In this document: positions 43,786 through 50,703 of the stretch, one piece after another
Layout: the number at the start of each line of letters is the position of its first letter
Numbering within the stretch: the first letter of the stretch is position 1
Assembly (NCBI RefSeq): GCF_000381885.1
Contig: NZ_KB907211.1
Coordinates: 248,001-312,000 of the forward strand
Direction of reading: 5' to 3'
From: Actinomadura atramentaria DSM 43919
GTDB taxonomy: Bacteria; Actinomycetota; Actinomycetes; Streptosporangiales; Streptosporangiaceae
DNA length: 64,000 bases
Position numbers and translations under genes: made by a program
Notes under the pieces: generated by a model
Seen by the model: the letters and a program-made list of their open reading frames with translations, nothing else
Database searches by the model: none
What the model was told of the DNA's origin: nothing

Positions 43786-44205
43786 ATGGACGACGTACCG
43801 GCCGAGACCGCGCCCCGGGAGCGGGGCGAACTGCGCCCGGCCCCGCGCGGACTCCGCCGCTTCCTGCGCCGGATGGCCTCCAGCGACGCCGAGCTGGAGG
43901 CCGCCGAGCTGCAGGAGACCACCGGCCGCGAGGGCGCGACGCCCATCACGGCGTGCGGTGAGCGCTCCCGGCACTGCGTGGCCGGTACGCTGCGTACCGT
44001 GACGCTGCGCCCGCGCGGCGGCGCGCCCGCGCTGGAGGCCGAGCTGTACGACGGCACCGACGTGATCAGCCTCGTCTGGCTGGGCCGCCGCCGGATCGCC
44101 GGGATCGACCCCGGCCGCCGGCTGCGCGCCGAGGGCCTGGTCAGCGTCCAGGACGGCCGCAAGGTCATGTTCAATCCCCGGTACGAGCTGCGCGGCGGTT
44201 CGTGA
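43786..44205 (+). CDS. OB-fold nucleic-acid-binding domain protein
   Basis: A 139-residue protein with a basic N-terminus (RGLRRFLRRMASSDAELEAAEL) and a C-terminal OB fold (ITACGERSRHCVAGTLRTVTLRPRGGAPALEAELYDGTDVISLVWLGRRRIAGIDPGRRLRAEGLVS). The fold resembles the anticodon/RecG-type tRNA_anti domain. Nucleic-acid binding is likely but unproven. GTGA overlap with the DUF3159 gene. This pair is part of the conserved dut/ceoBC neighbourhood (around Rv2694c-Rv2693c in M. tuberculosis, as I recall). Confidence 0.88.
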   Translation: MDDVPAETAPRERGELRPAPRGLRRFLRRMASSDAELEAAELQETTGREGATPITACGERSRHCVAGTLRTVTLRPRGGAPALEAELYDGTDVISLVWLGRRRIAGIDPGRRLRAEGLVSVQDGRKVMFNPRYELRGGS

Positions 44206-44993
44206 GCCCGCCGGGGCCCGACACCGACGGGGGAGACGGCGTGGAGGACGAGCGGGTGCGCGTGGCGGAGGCGTCCGGCCGGGCGGCCGAGGAACGCGCC
44301 CACGACACCGTCGAGGCGGCCGTCCGCGCGCAGCTCACCAAGGCGCTCGGCGGGGTGCGCGGCATGGTCGAGGCCGCCGTCCCGACGATCGGCTTCACGG
44401 TCGCCTACCTGGTGACCAAGGAGGTCAAGACCGCCGTCATCGTGGGCGTCGGCGCGTCGGTGCTGCTGCTGGCGCTCCGGCTCGTCCAGCGGTCCAGCCC
44501 GCAGTTCGTGCTGAACAGCCTGGTCGGCATCGCCGTCGCCGCGTTCTTCGCGCTGCGCTCGGGCAACGCCGAGGACGCGTTCCTGCCCGGCATCATCTAC
44601 AACGCCGCCTACGCGGCCGGGATGCTGCTGTCCATCGTCGTACGGTGGCCGCTCGTCGGGTTCATCATCGGGTCCGTCACCGGCGACCCGACGGCCTGGC
44701 GGTCCGATCCTGGCATCGTGCGGCTCTGCTCGCGGCTGACGTGGCTGCTCATGGCGCCGTGCCTGCTGCGGGTGGTCGTCCAGTACCCGATCTGGCTGTC
44801 GGCGGGGGACCAGAGCGGCCCGCTGGGCATCGCCAAGATCGCGATGGGGTGGCCGCTGCAGGTGGCGTCGCTGGCGCTGATGGTCGCGCTGCTCGCGCGG
44901 GGCCGCACGCCGTTCGCCGCCCCGGCGGCCGAGCCCGCCGCCGGGTCCGCCGCCGAGCCCGCGGTCGGTCCCGAGGAGGACGCGGCGACCTGA
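44202..44993 (+). CDS. DUF3159 membrane protein
   Basis: A 263-residue polytopic membrane protein with five to six hydrophobic segments, starting with VEAAVPTIGFTVAYLVTKEVKTAVIVGVGASVLLLALRLV and continuing through LNSLVGIAVAAFFALRSG and FLPGIIYNAAYAAGMLLSIVVRWPLVGFIIGSV. This is the DUF3159 pattern; some members resemble intracellular septation-type proteins. A charged N-terminus (~45 residues) and an Ala/Glu/Pro tail flank the domain. GTG 44202 overlaps the OB-fold gene. Function unknown, but the neighbouring genes concern K+ transport. Confidence 0.9.
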   Translation: MSPPGPDTDGGDGVEDERVRVAEASGRAAEERAHDTVEAAVRAQLTKALGGVRGMVEAAVPTIGFTVAYLVTKEVKTAVIVGVGASVLLLALRLVQRSSPQFVLNSLVGIAVAAFFALRSGNAEDAFLPGIIYNAAYAAGMLLSIVVRWPLVGFIIGSVTGDPTAWRSDPGIVRLCSRLTWLLMAPCLLRVVVQYPIWLSAGDQSGPLGIAKIAMGWPLQVASLALMVALLARGRTPFAAPAAEPAAGSAAEPAVGPEEDAAT

Positions 44994-45023
44994 GCGCCGC
45001 TTCCCCCGGCCGCGACGGCGCGG

Positions 45024-45091
45024 TACAGTCAGTTCCGGTGTGCCGGGAAGCCTGGTCGGCGTCGTGACGGACGTGTCGACCGGGAGCCCCC
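45024..45091 (+). ncRNA. Riboswitch-like structured leader that sequesters an SD
   Basis: A -10-like TACAGT (45024-45029) precedes a compact foldable RNA. UUCCGGU (45033-45039) can pair with ACCGGGA (45079-45085), closing a junction that contains a GCCG...CGGC hairpin (45042-45060) and a short CGT...ACG hairpin. The 3' strand of the closing stem is the GGGAG SD for the mini-ORF at 45092, so folding would control its translation. I could not assign it to a known riboswitch class. Fold drawn by eye. Confidence 0.45.
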
Positions 45092-45163
45092 ATGAGGTAT
45101 GGCCTGAGGCGCCGCGCGCAGGCGGTCTTCCCCTGCCGGGCCCGCCGCGGGTTCCCGCCCTGA
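45092..45163 (+). CDS. Mini-ORF (23 aa) downstream of the structured leader
   Basis: ATG 45092 has GGGAG six bases upstream. The product MRYGLRRRAQAVFPCRARRG followed by FPP is basic with one cysteine. It resembles no family I know and could be a leader peptide, or the stub of a gene lost from behind the structured leader. Its only support is the well-placed SD and the folded leader. Confidence 0.35.
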   Translation: MRYGLRRRAQAVFPCRARRGFPP

Positions 45164-45234
45164 AGAGGGACGGCGTTCCTCCGGTTTCCCCCGCGTCGCC
45201 CGCGCGACGTCCCTCCACACCGAAAGCGGGTCCG

Positions 45235-45411
45235 ATGACGACCTCCGCCCTGCGCTGCCCCGCTCCCGACTGCACCGGCGACCTCCTGGACGGCTACTGC
45301 GACCTGTGCGGCACCGCCCGCCCCGCCGAACAGCCCGCCCCGCGCCCCACCCGCCGCTTCCGCCGCTTCCGCCGCAGAACCCGCCCGACCCGCGCCCTAC
45401 CGCCGACCTGA
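45235..45411 (+). CDS. Small basic zinc-ribbon protein or truncated gene head (58 aa)
   Basis: A C-x4-C...C-x2-C zinc ribbon (Cys8, 13, 22, 25; CPAPDCTGDLLDGYCDLCG) followed by an Arg-rich tail (RRFRRFRRRTRPTR). The ribbon is very like the N-terminal knuckle of PknG-type kinases and other actinobacterial regulators, but nothing of such a kinase follows in any frame; a tandem-repeat array begins about 30 bp after the stop. It is either a genuine tiny protein or the remnant of a truncated gene. No good SD. Confidence 0.45.
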   Translation: MTTSALRCPAPDCTGDLLDGYCDLCGTARPAEQPAPRPTRRFRRFRRRTRPTRALPPT

Positions 45412-45439
45412 ACCCGCAACCGCACAACCCCAGCGAGCC

Positions 45440-45632
45440 CGCCACCGACCCAGAGCGCACCGAAACCAGAACACCCCAGCACCAGCGCGCTCCGAAACCA
45501 GAGCGCCGCGAGACCAGAGCGCCCCGAAACCAGAGCGCCGAGCACCAGAGCACACCGAAACCGGGCGCGCCGAAACGAGAACACGCTTCAACCACAGCGC
45601 ACCTCACCACAGCGCACCGCAACCACAGCGCG
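45440..45632. repeat. Imperfect tandem repeat array, 15-16-nt unit, about 12 copies
   Basis: The unit reads approximately CACCGAAACCAGAGCG. Clear copies include CTCCGAAACCAGAGCG, CCGCGAGACCAGAGCG, CCCCGAAACCAGAGCG, CGCTTCAACCACAGCG and CACCGCAACCACAGCG, lying head to tail. The plus strand is strikingly A- and C-rich and G/T-poor compared with the rest of the window. The unit length alternates between 15 and 16, so it is not a protein-coding repeat. Function unknown. Confidence 0.8.
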
Positions 45633-45714
45633 AGTGCGTTAACTGCCGCCCCGGGAGGCGAAGCCGAAGGCGAGCCTCCCGGGGCGGCAGATCGCGAAGC
45701 GATGCCGCACTCGC
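45630..45714. repeat. Nested palindrome able to form a three-way junction
   Basis: Outer stem GCGAGTGCG (45630-45638) / CGCACTCGC (45706-45714). Inside it are hairpin A with perfect 17-bp arms (45643-45659 / 45674-45690), whose loop carries GCC-GAA-GGC, and hairpin B ATCGC-GAA-GCGAT (45691-45703). It lies between convergent transcription units, so it may terminate both, but the architecture is more elaborate than a terminator. Confidence 0.75.
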
Positions 45715-45768
45715 ACAGGCCGGGTAAGCCGCGAGCCGCCAGGCGAGCGGCTTGGCCCGGACGCGCGC

Positions 45769-46428
45769 TCAACGAGCGCTCAGCAACTCAGCCAGCTCGT
45801 CCTCGACGTCCTGGCTGGCGACGAACATCAGTTCGTCCCCCGCCTCCAGGGTGTCGTCCGGCGTGGGGACGAGCACCCGTCCTTCCCGCAGGATCGCAAC
45901 CAGCGCCGTGTCGCGCGGCCAGCGCACGGAACCGACGCGTTCCCCGCCGAGCGGGGCGTCGTCGGGCAGCGTCAGTTCGACGAGGTTGGCCTCGCCCTGC
46001 CGGAACGTCATGAGCCGTACCAGGTCGCCGACGCTGACGGCCTCTTCCACCAGCGCGGACAGCAGGCGCGGCGTGGAGACGGCGACGTCCACGCCCCACG
46101 ACTCGTTGAACAGCCACTCGTTCTTCGGGTGGTTGATGCGCGCGACGACGCGCGGGACGCCGTACTCGGTCTTGGCGAGCAGCGACACGACCAGGTTCGC
46201 CTTGTCGTCGCCGGTGGACGCGACGACCACCTGGCAGCGTTCCAGCGCGGCGTCGTCCAGCGAGGAGATCTCGCACGCGTCGGCCAGGAGCCATTCGGCG
46301 CGCGGCACCATTTCGACCTTGATGGCCTTCGGGCTCTTGTCGATGAGCAGGACCTCGTGGCCGTTCTCCAGCAGCTCCTGCGCGATGGAGCGGCCGACCG
46401 CGCCCGCCCCGGCGATAGCGATGCGCAT
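45769..46428 (-). CDS. ceoC: TrkA-family K+ uptake regulatory protein, CeoC-like
   Basis: A 219-residue RCK protein: Rossmann RCK-N domain (MRIAIAGAGAVGRSIAQELLENGHEVLLID, NAD(H)- or ATP-binding glycine loop) and a C-terminal TrkA-C domain (~residues 135-215, DLVRLMTFRQGEANLVELTL...GDELMFVAS). Such subunits gate K+ transporters by nucleotide binding. The start ATG 46428 overlaps the stop of the upstream paralogue by one base. The pair matches ceoBC of M. tuberculosis in size and order. Confidence 0.88.
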   Translation of the reverse strand: MRIAIAGAGAVGRSIAQELLENGHEVLLIDKSPKAIKVEMVPRAEWLLADACEISSLDDAALERCQVVVASTGDDKANLVVSLLAKTEYGVPRVVARINHPKNEWLFNESWGVDVAVSTPRLLSALVEEAVSVGDLVRLMTFRQGEANLVELTLPDDAPLGGERVGSVRWPRDTALVAILREGRVLVPTPDDTLEAGDELMFVASQDVEDELAELLSAR

Positions 46429-47099
46429 CAGGCGCCACCCTCCGTCCGCGCGGCGACGGCCGCGTTGATCCGTTCCAGCTCGCCGGCGTGCGCGACGACG
46501 TGGACGATGTCGCCGTCCTGGATGACCGTCGAGCCCTTGGGGACGAGCGCGTCGCCCATCCGGGTGAGGAACGCGACCCGCGTCCCGGCCGCGTCCTCCA
46601 GCTCGGCGACCTGCTCGCCGACCCACCGGGTGCCGGTCTCGACCTCGGCGAGGACGACCTCGCCGGTCGGGTCGCGCCACAGCGGCTCGGCGCCCTCGGG
46701 GAGCAGGCGCCGCAGGATCTGGTCGGCCGTCCAGCGGACAGTGGCGACGGTGGGGATGCCGAGCCGCTGGTACACCTCGGCGCGGCGCGGGTCGTAGATG
46801 CGGGCGACGACGTTGTCGACGCCGAACGTCTCCCGCGCGACCCGGGCGGAGATGATGTTGGAGTTGTCGCCGCTGCTCACGGCCACGAACGCCGACGCCT
46901 TCTCGATCCCGGCCTCGGCGATGACGTCGCGGTCGAAGCCGAACCCGGTGACCCGGCGGCCCCGGAACCCGGCGCGCAGCTTGCGGAACGCCTCGGGATT
47001 CTGGTCGATGACGGCCACCGAATGACCCTTGTCCTCCAGGATGTGGGCGAGCGTCGACCCGACGCGCCCGCACCCCATGATCACGATATGCACGGTCAT
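46428..47099 (-). CDS. ceoB: TrkA-family K+ uptake regulatory protein, CeoB-like
   Basis: A 223-residue RCK-N plus TrkA-C protein (MTVHIVIMGCGRVGSTLAHILEDKGHSVAVID; TrkA-C from ~residue 140). First gene of the ceoBC operon and divergent from the KimA-like permease gene, an arrangement that points to joint control of K+ uptake. ATG 47099 follows GGGGAAGGG closely; an upstream start at 47132 would add only a nonconserved basic stretch. With CeoC it probably forms a hetero-octameric gating ring. Confidence 0.88.
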   Translation of the reverse strand: MTVHIVIMGCGRVGSTLAHILEDKGHSVAVIDQNPEAFRKLRAGFRGRRVTGFGFDRDVIAEAGIEKASAFVAVSSGDNSNIISARVARETFGVDNVVARIYDPRRAEVYQRLGIPTVATVRWTADQILRRLLPEGAEPLWRDPTGEVVLAEVETGTRWVGEQVAELEDAAGTRVAFLTRMGDALVPKGSTVIQDGDIVHVVAHAGELERINAAVAARTEGGA

Positions 47100-47258
47100 C
47101 CCTTCCCCGGTACGTGCTGATCGCCGCTGCACGTCGTTCCCGATTTCTTGCAGCCTGCCAAGCTACACATCAGCCCAGGCGAGTACTACCCGGCCGGGAG
47201 GCGGAACAGGCGTGCGGCGGCGGGTCGGGGCCGCCGGGGAATCGTCGTGGTCAGCGGC

Positions 47259-47272
47259 TAGAGTCTCCTTCC
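47259..47272 (+). promoter_or_regulatory. Leaderless-type -10 of the KimA-like gene
   Basis: TAGAGT (47259-47264) followed by 8 nt and GTG 47273. No SD is visible, and it supports the chosen start over the upstream in-frame codon at 47114. Confidence 0.5.
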
Positions 47273-49321
47273 GTGCCGACCGTTCCGGACTTCGCGAAGC
47301 GACTCCTGCTGGGCCGGGCGCTGAGCAGCGCCAGCCAGCACGAGCAGTTGCTGCGCAAACGCATCGCGCTGCCGATCTTCGCGAGCGACGCGCTGTCGTC
47401 GGTGGCGTACGCGCCGCAGGAGATCATGCTGGCGCTCGCGGCGGGCGGGCTGGTGATGTACCACTACACGCCGTGGATCGCGGCGGCGGTGGTGGTGATC
47501 CTGCTCACCGTGGTCGCGTCGTACCGGCAGAACGTCCGGGCGTACCAGAGCGGCGGCGGCGACTTCGAGGTCGCGACGACCAACCTCGGGGACAACTGGG
47601 GGCTGATCGTCGCGTCGGCGCTGCTCGTCGACTACGTGATGACGGTCGCGGTGTCGGTGTCGTCCGGCGTCGAGAACCTGGGCGCGCTGCTGAAGTTCCT
47701 GCAGCCGCACGAGGTCCTGGTCGCGATCGTGATCGTGGCCCTGGTGACGATCGCGAATCTGCGCGGGCTGAAAGAGGCGGGCCTGGCGTTCGCCGTCCCG
47801 ACCTACCTGTTCATGTTCGCCGTCGCGGGGATGCTGCTGTGGGGCGCGGCGCGGTTCGCGTTCGGCGCGGACCTGGAGGCCGAGACGGCGCACTACCAGG
47901 TCCACGGCGACGAGATGCACGCCAGCGGGTTCGCGCTGATCTTCCTGCTGCTGCGGGCGTTCTCGTCCGGTTGCGCGGCGCTGACGGGCGTCGAGTCGAT
48001 CAGCAACGGCGTCCCCGCGTTCCGCAAGCCCAAGGGCGAGAACGCCGCCAAGACGCTGCTGATGCTGGGCGCGGTCGGCACGACGCTGTTCGGCGGCGTC
48101 ACCGCGCTCGCCTACGCCACCAGCGCCAAGTTCGCCGACCCGGCCGCCGGGAGCGAACTGGTCGACCCGAAGACCGGCAAGGAGATCACCGACGCCGATC
48201 CGGTGATCGCGCAGGTCGCGCACACCGTCTTCAGCAACTTCACGCCCGGGTTCGCGCTGGTCACCGTGATGACGGCGCTGATCCTGTTCCTCGCCGCGAA
48301 CACCGCGTTCAACGGGTTCCCGGTGCTCGGGTCCGTCCTCGCGCAGAACCGGTACCTGCCGCGCCAGCTCCACACGCGCGGCGACCGGCTCGCGTTCAGC
48401 AACGGCATCATCATCCTCGCGGCGGCGGCCGGGCTGCTGATCTACGCCTACGACGCGTCGGTGAGCAAGCTGATCCCGCTCTACACCGTCGGCGTGTTCG
48501 TGTCGTTCACCGTCAGCCAGATCGGGATGGTCCGGCACTGGAACCGGCTGCTGCGCGACGAGAGCGACGCCCGGCAGCGGCGGCGCATGGTCGTGTCCCG
48601 GTCCATCAACGCGTTCGGCGCGACGCTCACCGGTGTCGTGCTCGTCGTCGTGCTGATCACCAAGTTCGCGCTCGGCGCGTACATCGTGGTGATCGCGATG
48701 CCGGTGCTGTTCGCGATGATGCGCGGCATCCGCCGCCACTACGACCGGGTCGCGCAGGAGCTGGCGCCGTCCGGGGAGGACGTGGCGCTGCCCGCGCGCA
48801 ACCACGCGATCGTCCTCGTCTCCAAGATCCACAAGCCGACGCTGCGGGCGCTGGCGTACGCGCAGGTCACCCGGCCGTCCACGCTGGAGGCCGTCACCGT
48901 CGCGGTGGACGCGGCCGAGTCCCGGCGGCTCCAGGAGGAGTGGGACGCGCTGGACGTCTCCGTCCCCCTCAAGATCCTCGACTCCCCGTTCCGCGAGGTC
49001 ACCCGGCCCGTCCTGGAGTACGTCAAGAGCGTGCGGCGGCGCAGCCCCCGCGACGTCGTGACGGTGTTCATCCCCGAGTACGTCGTCGGCCACTGGTGGG
49101 AGCAGCTCCTGCACAACCAGAGCGCACTGCGGCTCAAGGGGCGGCTGCTGTTCCAACCCGGCGTCATGGTCACCAGCGTCGCGTGGCAGCTCCACTCGTC
49201 CGACCGCCTCAAGGGCCGCGCCGAGGGCGCCGCGCCCGGCGCGTCCCGGCGGCCCCCGCGCCCGCCCCGCGACGGGGACGGGGCGGTCCGCGGCACCGGT
49301 ATCGTTTCGGACCGTGACTGA
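47273..49321 (+). CDS. APC-superfamily permease, KimA-like potassium importer
   Basis: A 682-residue protein: ~12 membrane helices (residues ~20-455) and a ~225-residue cytoplasmic C-terminal domain (from NHAIVLVSKIHKPTLRALAYA) with a universal-stress-protein-like fold. The N-terminal RIALPIFASDALSSVAYAPQEIMLAL and SGGGDFEVATTNLGDNWGLIVASALLVDYVMTVAVSVSSGV are the hallmark of the KimA (YdaO) K+/H+ symporter branch. Basic-residue or amino-acid transport was the older annotation. Adjacent ceoBC supports K+. Its end overlaps the methyltransferase gene by 8 bases. Confidence 0.85.
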   Translation: MPTVPDFAKRLLLGRALSSASQHEQLLRKRIALPIFASDALSSVAYAPQEIMLALAAGGLVMYHYTPWIAAAVVVILLTVVASYRQNVRAYQSGGGDFEVATTNLGDNWGLIVASALLVDYVMTVAVSVSSGVENLGALLKFLQPHEVLVAIVIVALVTIANLRGLKEAGLAFAVPTYLFMFAVAGMLLWGAARFAFGADLEAETAHYQVHGDEMHASGFALIFLLLRAFSSGCAALTGVESISNGVPAFRKPKGENAAKTLLMLGAVGTTLFGGVTALAYATSAKFADPAAGSELVDPKTGKEITDADPVIAQVAHTVFSNFTPGFALVTVMTALILFLAANTAFNGFPVLGSVLAQNRYLPRQLHTRGDRLAFSNGIIILAAAAGLLIYAYDASVSKLIPLYTVGVFVSFTVSQIGMVRHWNRLLRDESDARQRRRMVVSRSINAFGATLTGVVLVVVLITKFALGAYIVVIAMPVLFAMMRGIRRHYDRVAQELAPSGEDVALPARNHAIVLVSKIHKPTLRALAYAQVTRPSTLEAVTVAVDAAESRRLQEEWDALDVSVPLKILDSPFREVTRPVLEYVKSVRRRSPRDVVTVFIPEYVVGHWWEQLLHNQSALRLKGRLLFQPGVMVTSVAWQLHSSDRLKGRAEGAAPGASRRPPRPPRDGDGAVRGTGIVSDRD

Positions 49322-50654
49322 CGATCTCCACCCCGGTGACCTGCTCGACCTCGACGTGGGCAATGTCGCCAACGGCGGCTTCTGCGTGGCCCGGCACGAG
49401 GGCCGCGTCGTGTTCGTCCGGCACGCCCTGCCCGGCGAGCGGGTCCGCGCCCGCGTCACGGACGTGACGAAGAAGTTCCTGCGCGCCGACGCCGAGGAGA
49501 TCCTGACCGCCTCGCCCGACCGCGTCGAGCCGCCCTGCCCGTTCGCGGGGCCGGGGCGCTGCGGCGGCTGCGACTGGCAGCACGCCGCGCTGCCCGCGCA
49601 GCGCGCGCTGAAGGCGGCCGTGGTGGAGGAGCAGCTCCGGCGCGTCGCCGGGATCGACCGGACCGTCGTGGTCGAGGAGGTCCCCTATCCCGAGGACGCG
49701 GAGGTCGTGCCGCCGCCGGGCCTCGGCTGGCGCACCCGCGTGCAGTTCTCCGTGGACGACGGCGCGGTGGGGCTGCGGCGCAGCCGCTCCCACGACATCG
49801 AGCCGGTGGACGAGTGCCTCATCGCGCACCCCGGCGTCGAGCTGATGGGCATCGAGCGCAAGCGGTGGCCGGGGGCGGCGTCGGTCGAGGGCATCGCCTC
49901 GTCCGGCACCGGGGACCGGCTCGTCGTGCTGCGCGGGCGGCGCAACGCCCGCGTGCCCCGGCTGGACGTGCCCGTGCGGCTGCTGCGCGGGCGGTCCGAG
50001 CCCGGCGCGACCGTCCCGTACGTCCGCGAGCAGGTCGGCTCCCGGCTGTTCCAGGTGTCGGGCAGCGGGTTCTGGCAGGTCCACCCGGGCGCGGCGAAGC
50101 TTCTGGCGGACGCCGTCCTGGACGCGCTGGAGCCCAAGCCGGGCGACGTCGTGGTGGACCTGTACTGCGGCGCGGGCCTGTTCACCGCGTTCCTCGGCGA
50201 GCGCGTCGGCGCGGACGGCCTCGTCGTCGGCATCGAGTCCGACGCGCAGGCGGCCCGCGACGCGCGGTTCAACGTGCGGGACCTGCCGCAGGTGTCGATC
50301 GAGCGCGGCGCGGTCGAGGAGGTCGTCGGCGACCTGGAGTTCGGCCGGGCGGACGGCACGTCCCGCTCGCAGAACAAGCGGTCCGGCACCGGCCACCGCG
50401 GCGGCGCGCGCGTGCGCGGCGCGGACCTGGTCGTCCTGGACCCGCCCCGCTCCGGCGCGGGCCGCGAGGTCGTCGAGAAGGTCGCGGCCCTGGCCAAGCG
50501 CAAGATCGCCTACGTCTCCTGCGACCCGGCGACCCTCGCCCGCGACCTGGCCTACTTCGGCGACCGCGGCTGGACCCTCGAAACCCTCCGCTCCTTCGAC
50601 GCCTTCCCCATGACCCAGCACGTGGAATGCCTGGCCACCCTGATCCGCGGCTGA
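49314..50654 (+). CDS. Class I SAM-dependent RNA m5U methyltransferase (TrmA/RumA family)
   Basis: A 446-residue enzyme that methylates a uridine C5 in tRNA or rRNA. An N-terminal TRAM domain (residues ~1-60) precedes a [4Fe-4S] cluster motif CPFAGPGRCGGCDWQH plus a later Cys (DECLIA). The SAM fold has VVDLYCGAGLFTAFLG, and the active site has VVLDPPRSGAGREVV with the nucleophile Cys in YVSCDPATLARDL. A ~20-residue insertion (RADGTSRSQNKRSGTGHRGGARVRG) precedes the DPPR motif. GTG 49314 lies within the end of the permease gene, so it is coupled. The equivalent neighbour in M. tuberculosis is Rv2689c, as I recall. Confidence 0.92.
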   Translation: MTDDLHPGDLLDLDVGNVANGGFCVARHEGRVVFVRHALPGERVRARVTDVTKKFLRADAEEILTASPDRVEPPCPFAGPGRCGGCDWQHAALPAQRALKAAVVEEQLRRVAGIDRTVVVEEVPYPEDAEVVPPPGLGWRTRVQFSVDDGAVGLRRSRSHDIEPVDECLIAHPGVELMGIERKRWPGAASVEGIASSGTGDRLVVLRGRRNARVPRLDVPVRLLRGRSEPGATVPYVREQVGSRLFQVSGSGFWQVHPGAAKLLADAVLDALEPKPGDVVVDLYCGAGLFTAFLGERVGADGLVVGIESDAQAARDARFNVRDLPQVSIERGAVEEVVGDLEFGRADGTSRSQNKRSGTGHRGGARVRGADLVVLDPPRSGAGREVVEKVAALAKRKIAYVSCDPATLARDLAYFGDRGWTLETLRSFDAFPMTQHVECLATLIRG

Positions 50655-50658
50655 CCCA

Positions 50659-50692
50659 CGCGGCGACTCATGGCATCCCACGAGTCGCCGCG
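50659..50692. terminator. Bidirectional terminator, methyltransferase / endolysin
   Basis: 11-bp arms CGCGGCGACTC (50659-50669) / GAGTCGCCGCG (50682-50692) with an inner TGG-CATC-CCA hairpin, between convergent genes. Confidence 0.8.
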
Positions 50693-50703
50693 CTCGGCGT
50701 TGC

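Larger units (their letters stand above)
45412..45768. other. Gene-free 357-bp segment: repeats and nested palindromes
   Basis: Between the zinc-ribbon ORF and ceoC. It contains the tandem array, then the three-way-junction palindrome, then smaller hairpins: AAGCCGC (45726-45732) / GCGGCTT (45747-45753), and GCGCTC-AAC-GAGCGC around 45766-45780, running into the 3' end of ceoC. Open frames across it are proline/serine low complexity and not credible as genes. Confidence 0.7.

Noticed and set aside
45024..45091. Cobalamin riboswitch, suggested by the GCCGGGAAGCC stretch
   Set aside because: The conserved B12 box and the rest of the cobalamin core are absent and the element is too short.
45440..45632. 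CRISPR array
   Set aside because: Units are contiguous with no spacers, are degenerate, and no cas genes are near.
45306..46013. Proline/serine-rich frame over the repeat region
   Set aside because: It runs through repeats of 15-16 nt that do not preserve the frame, and into ceoC antisense.
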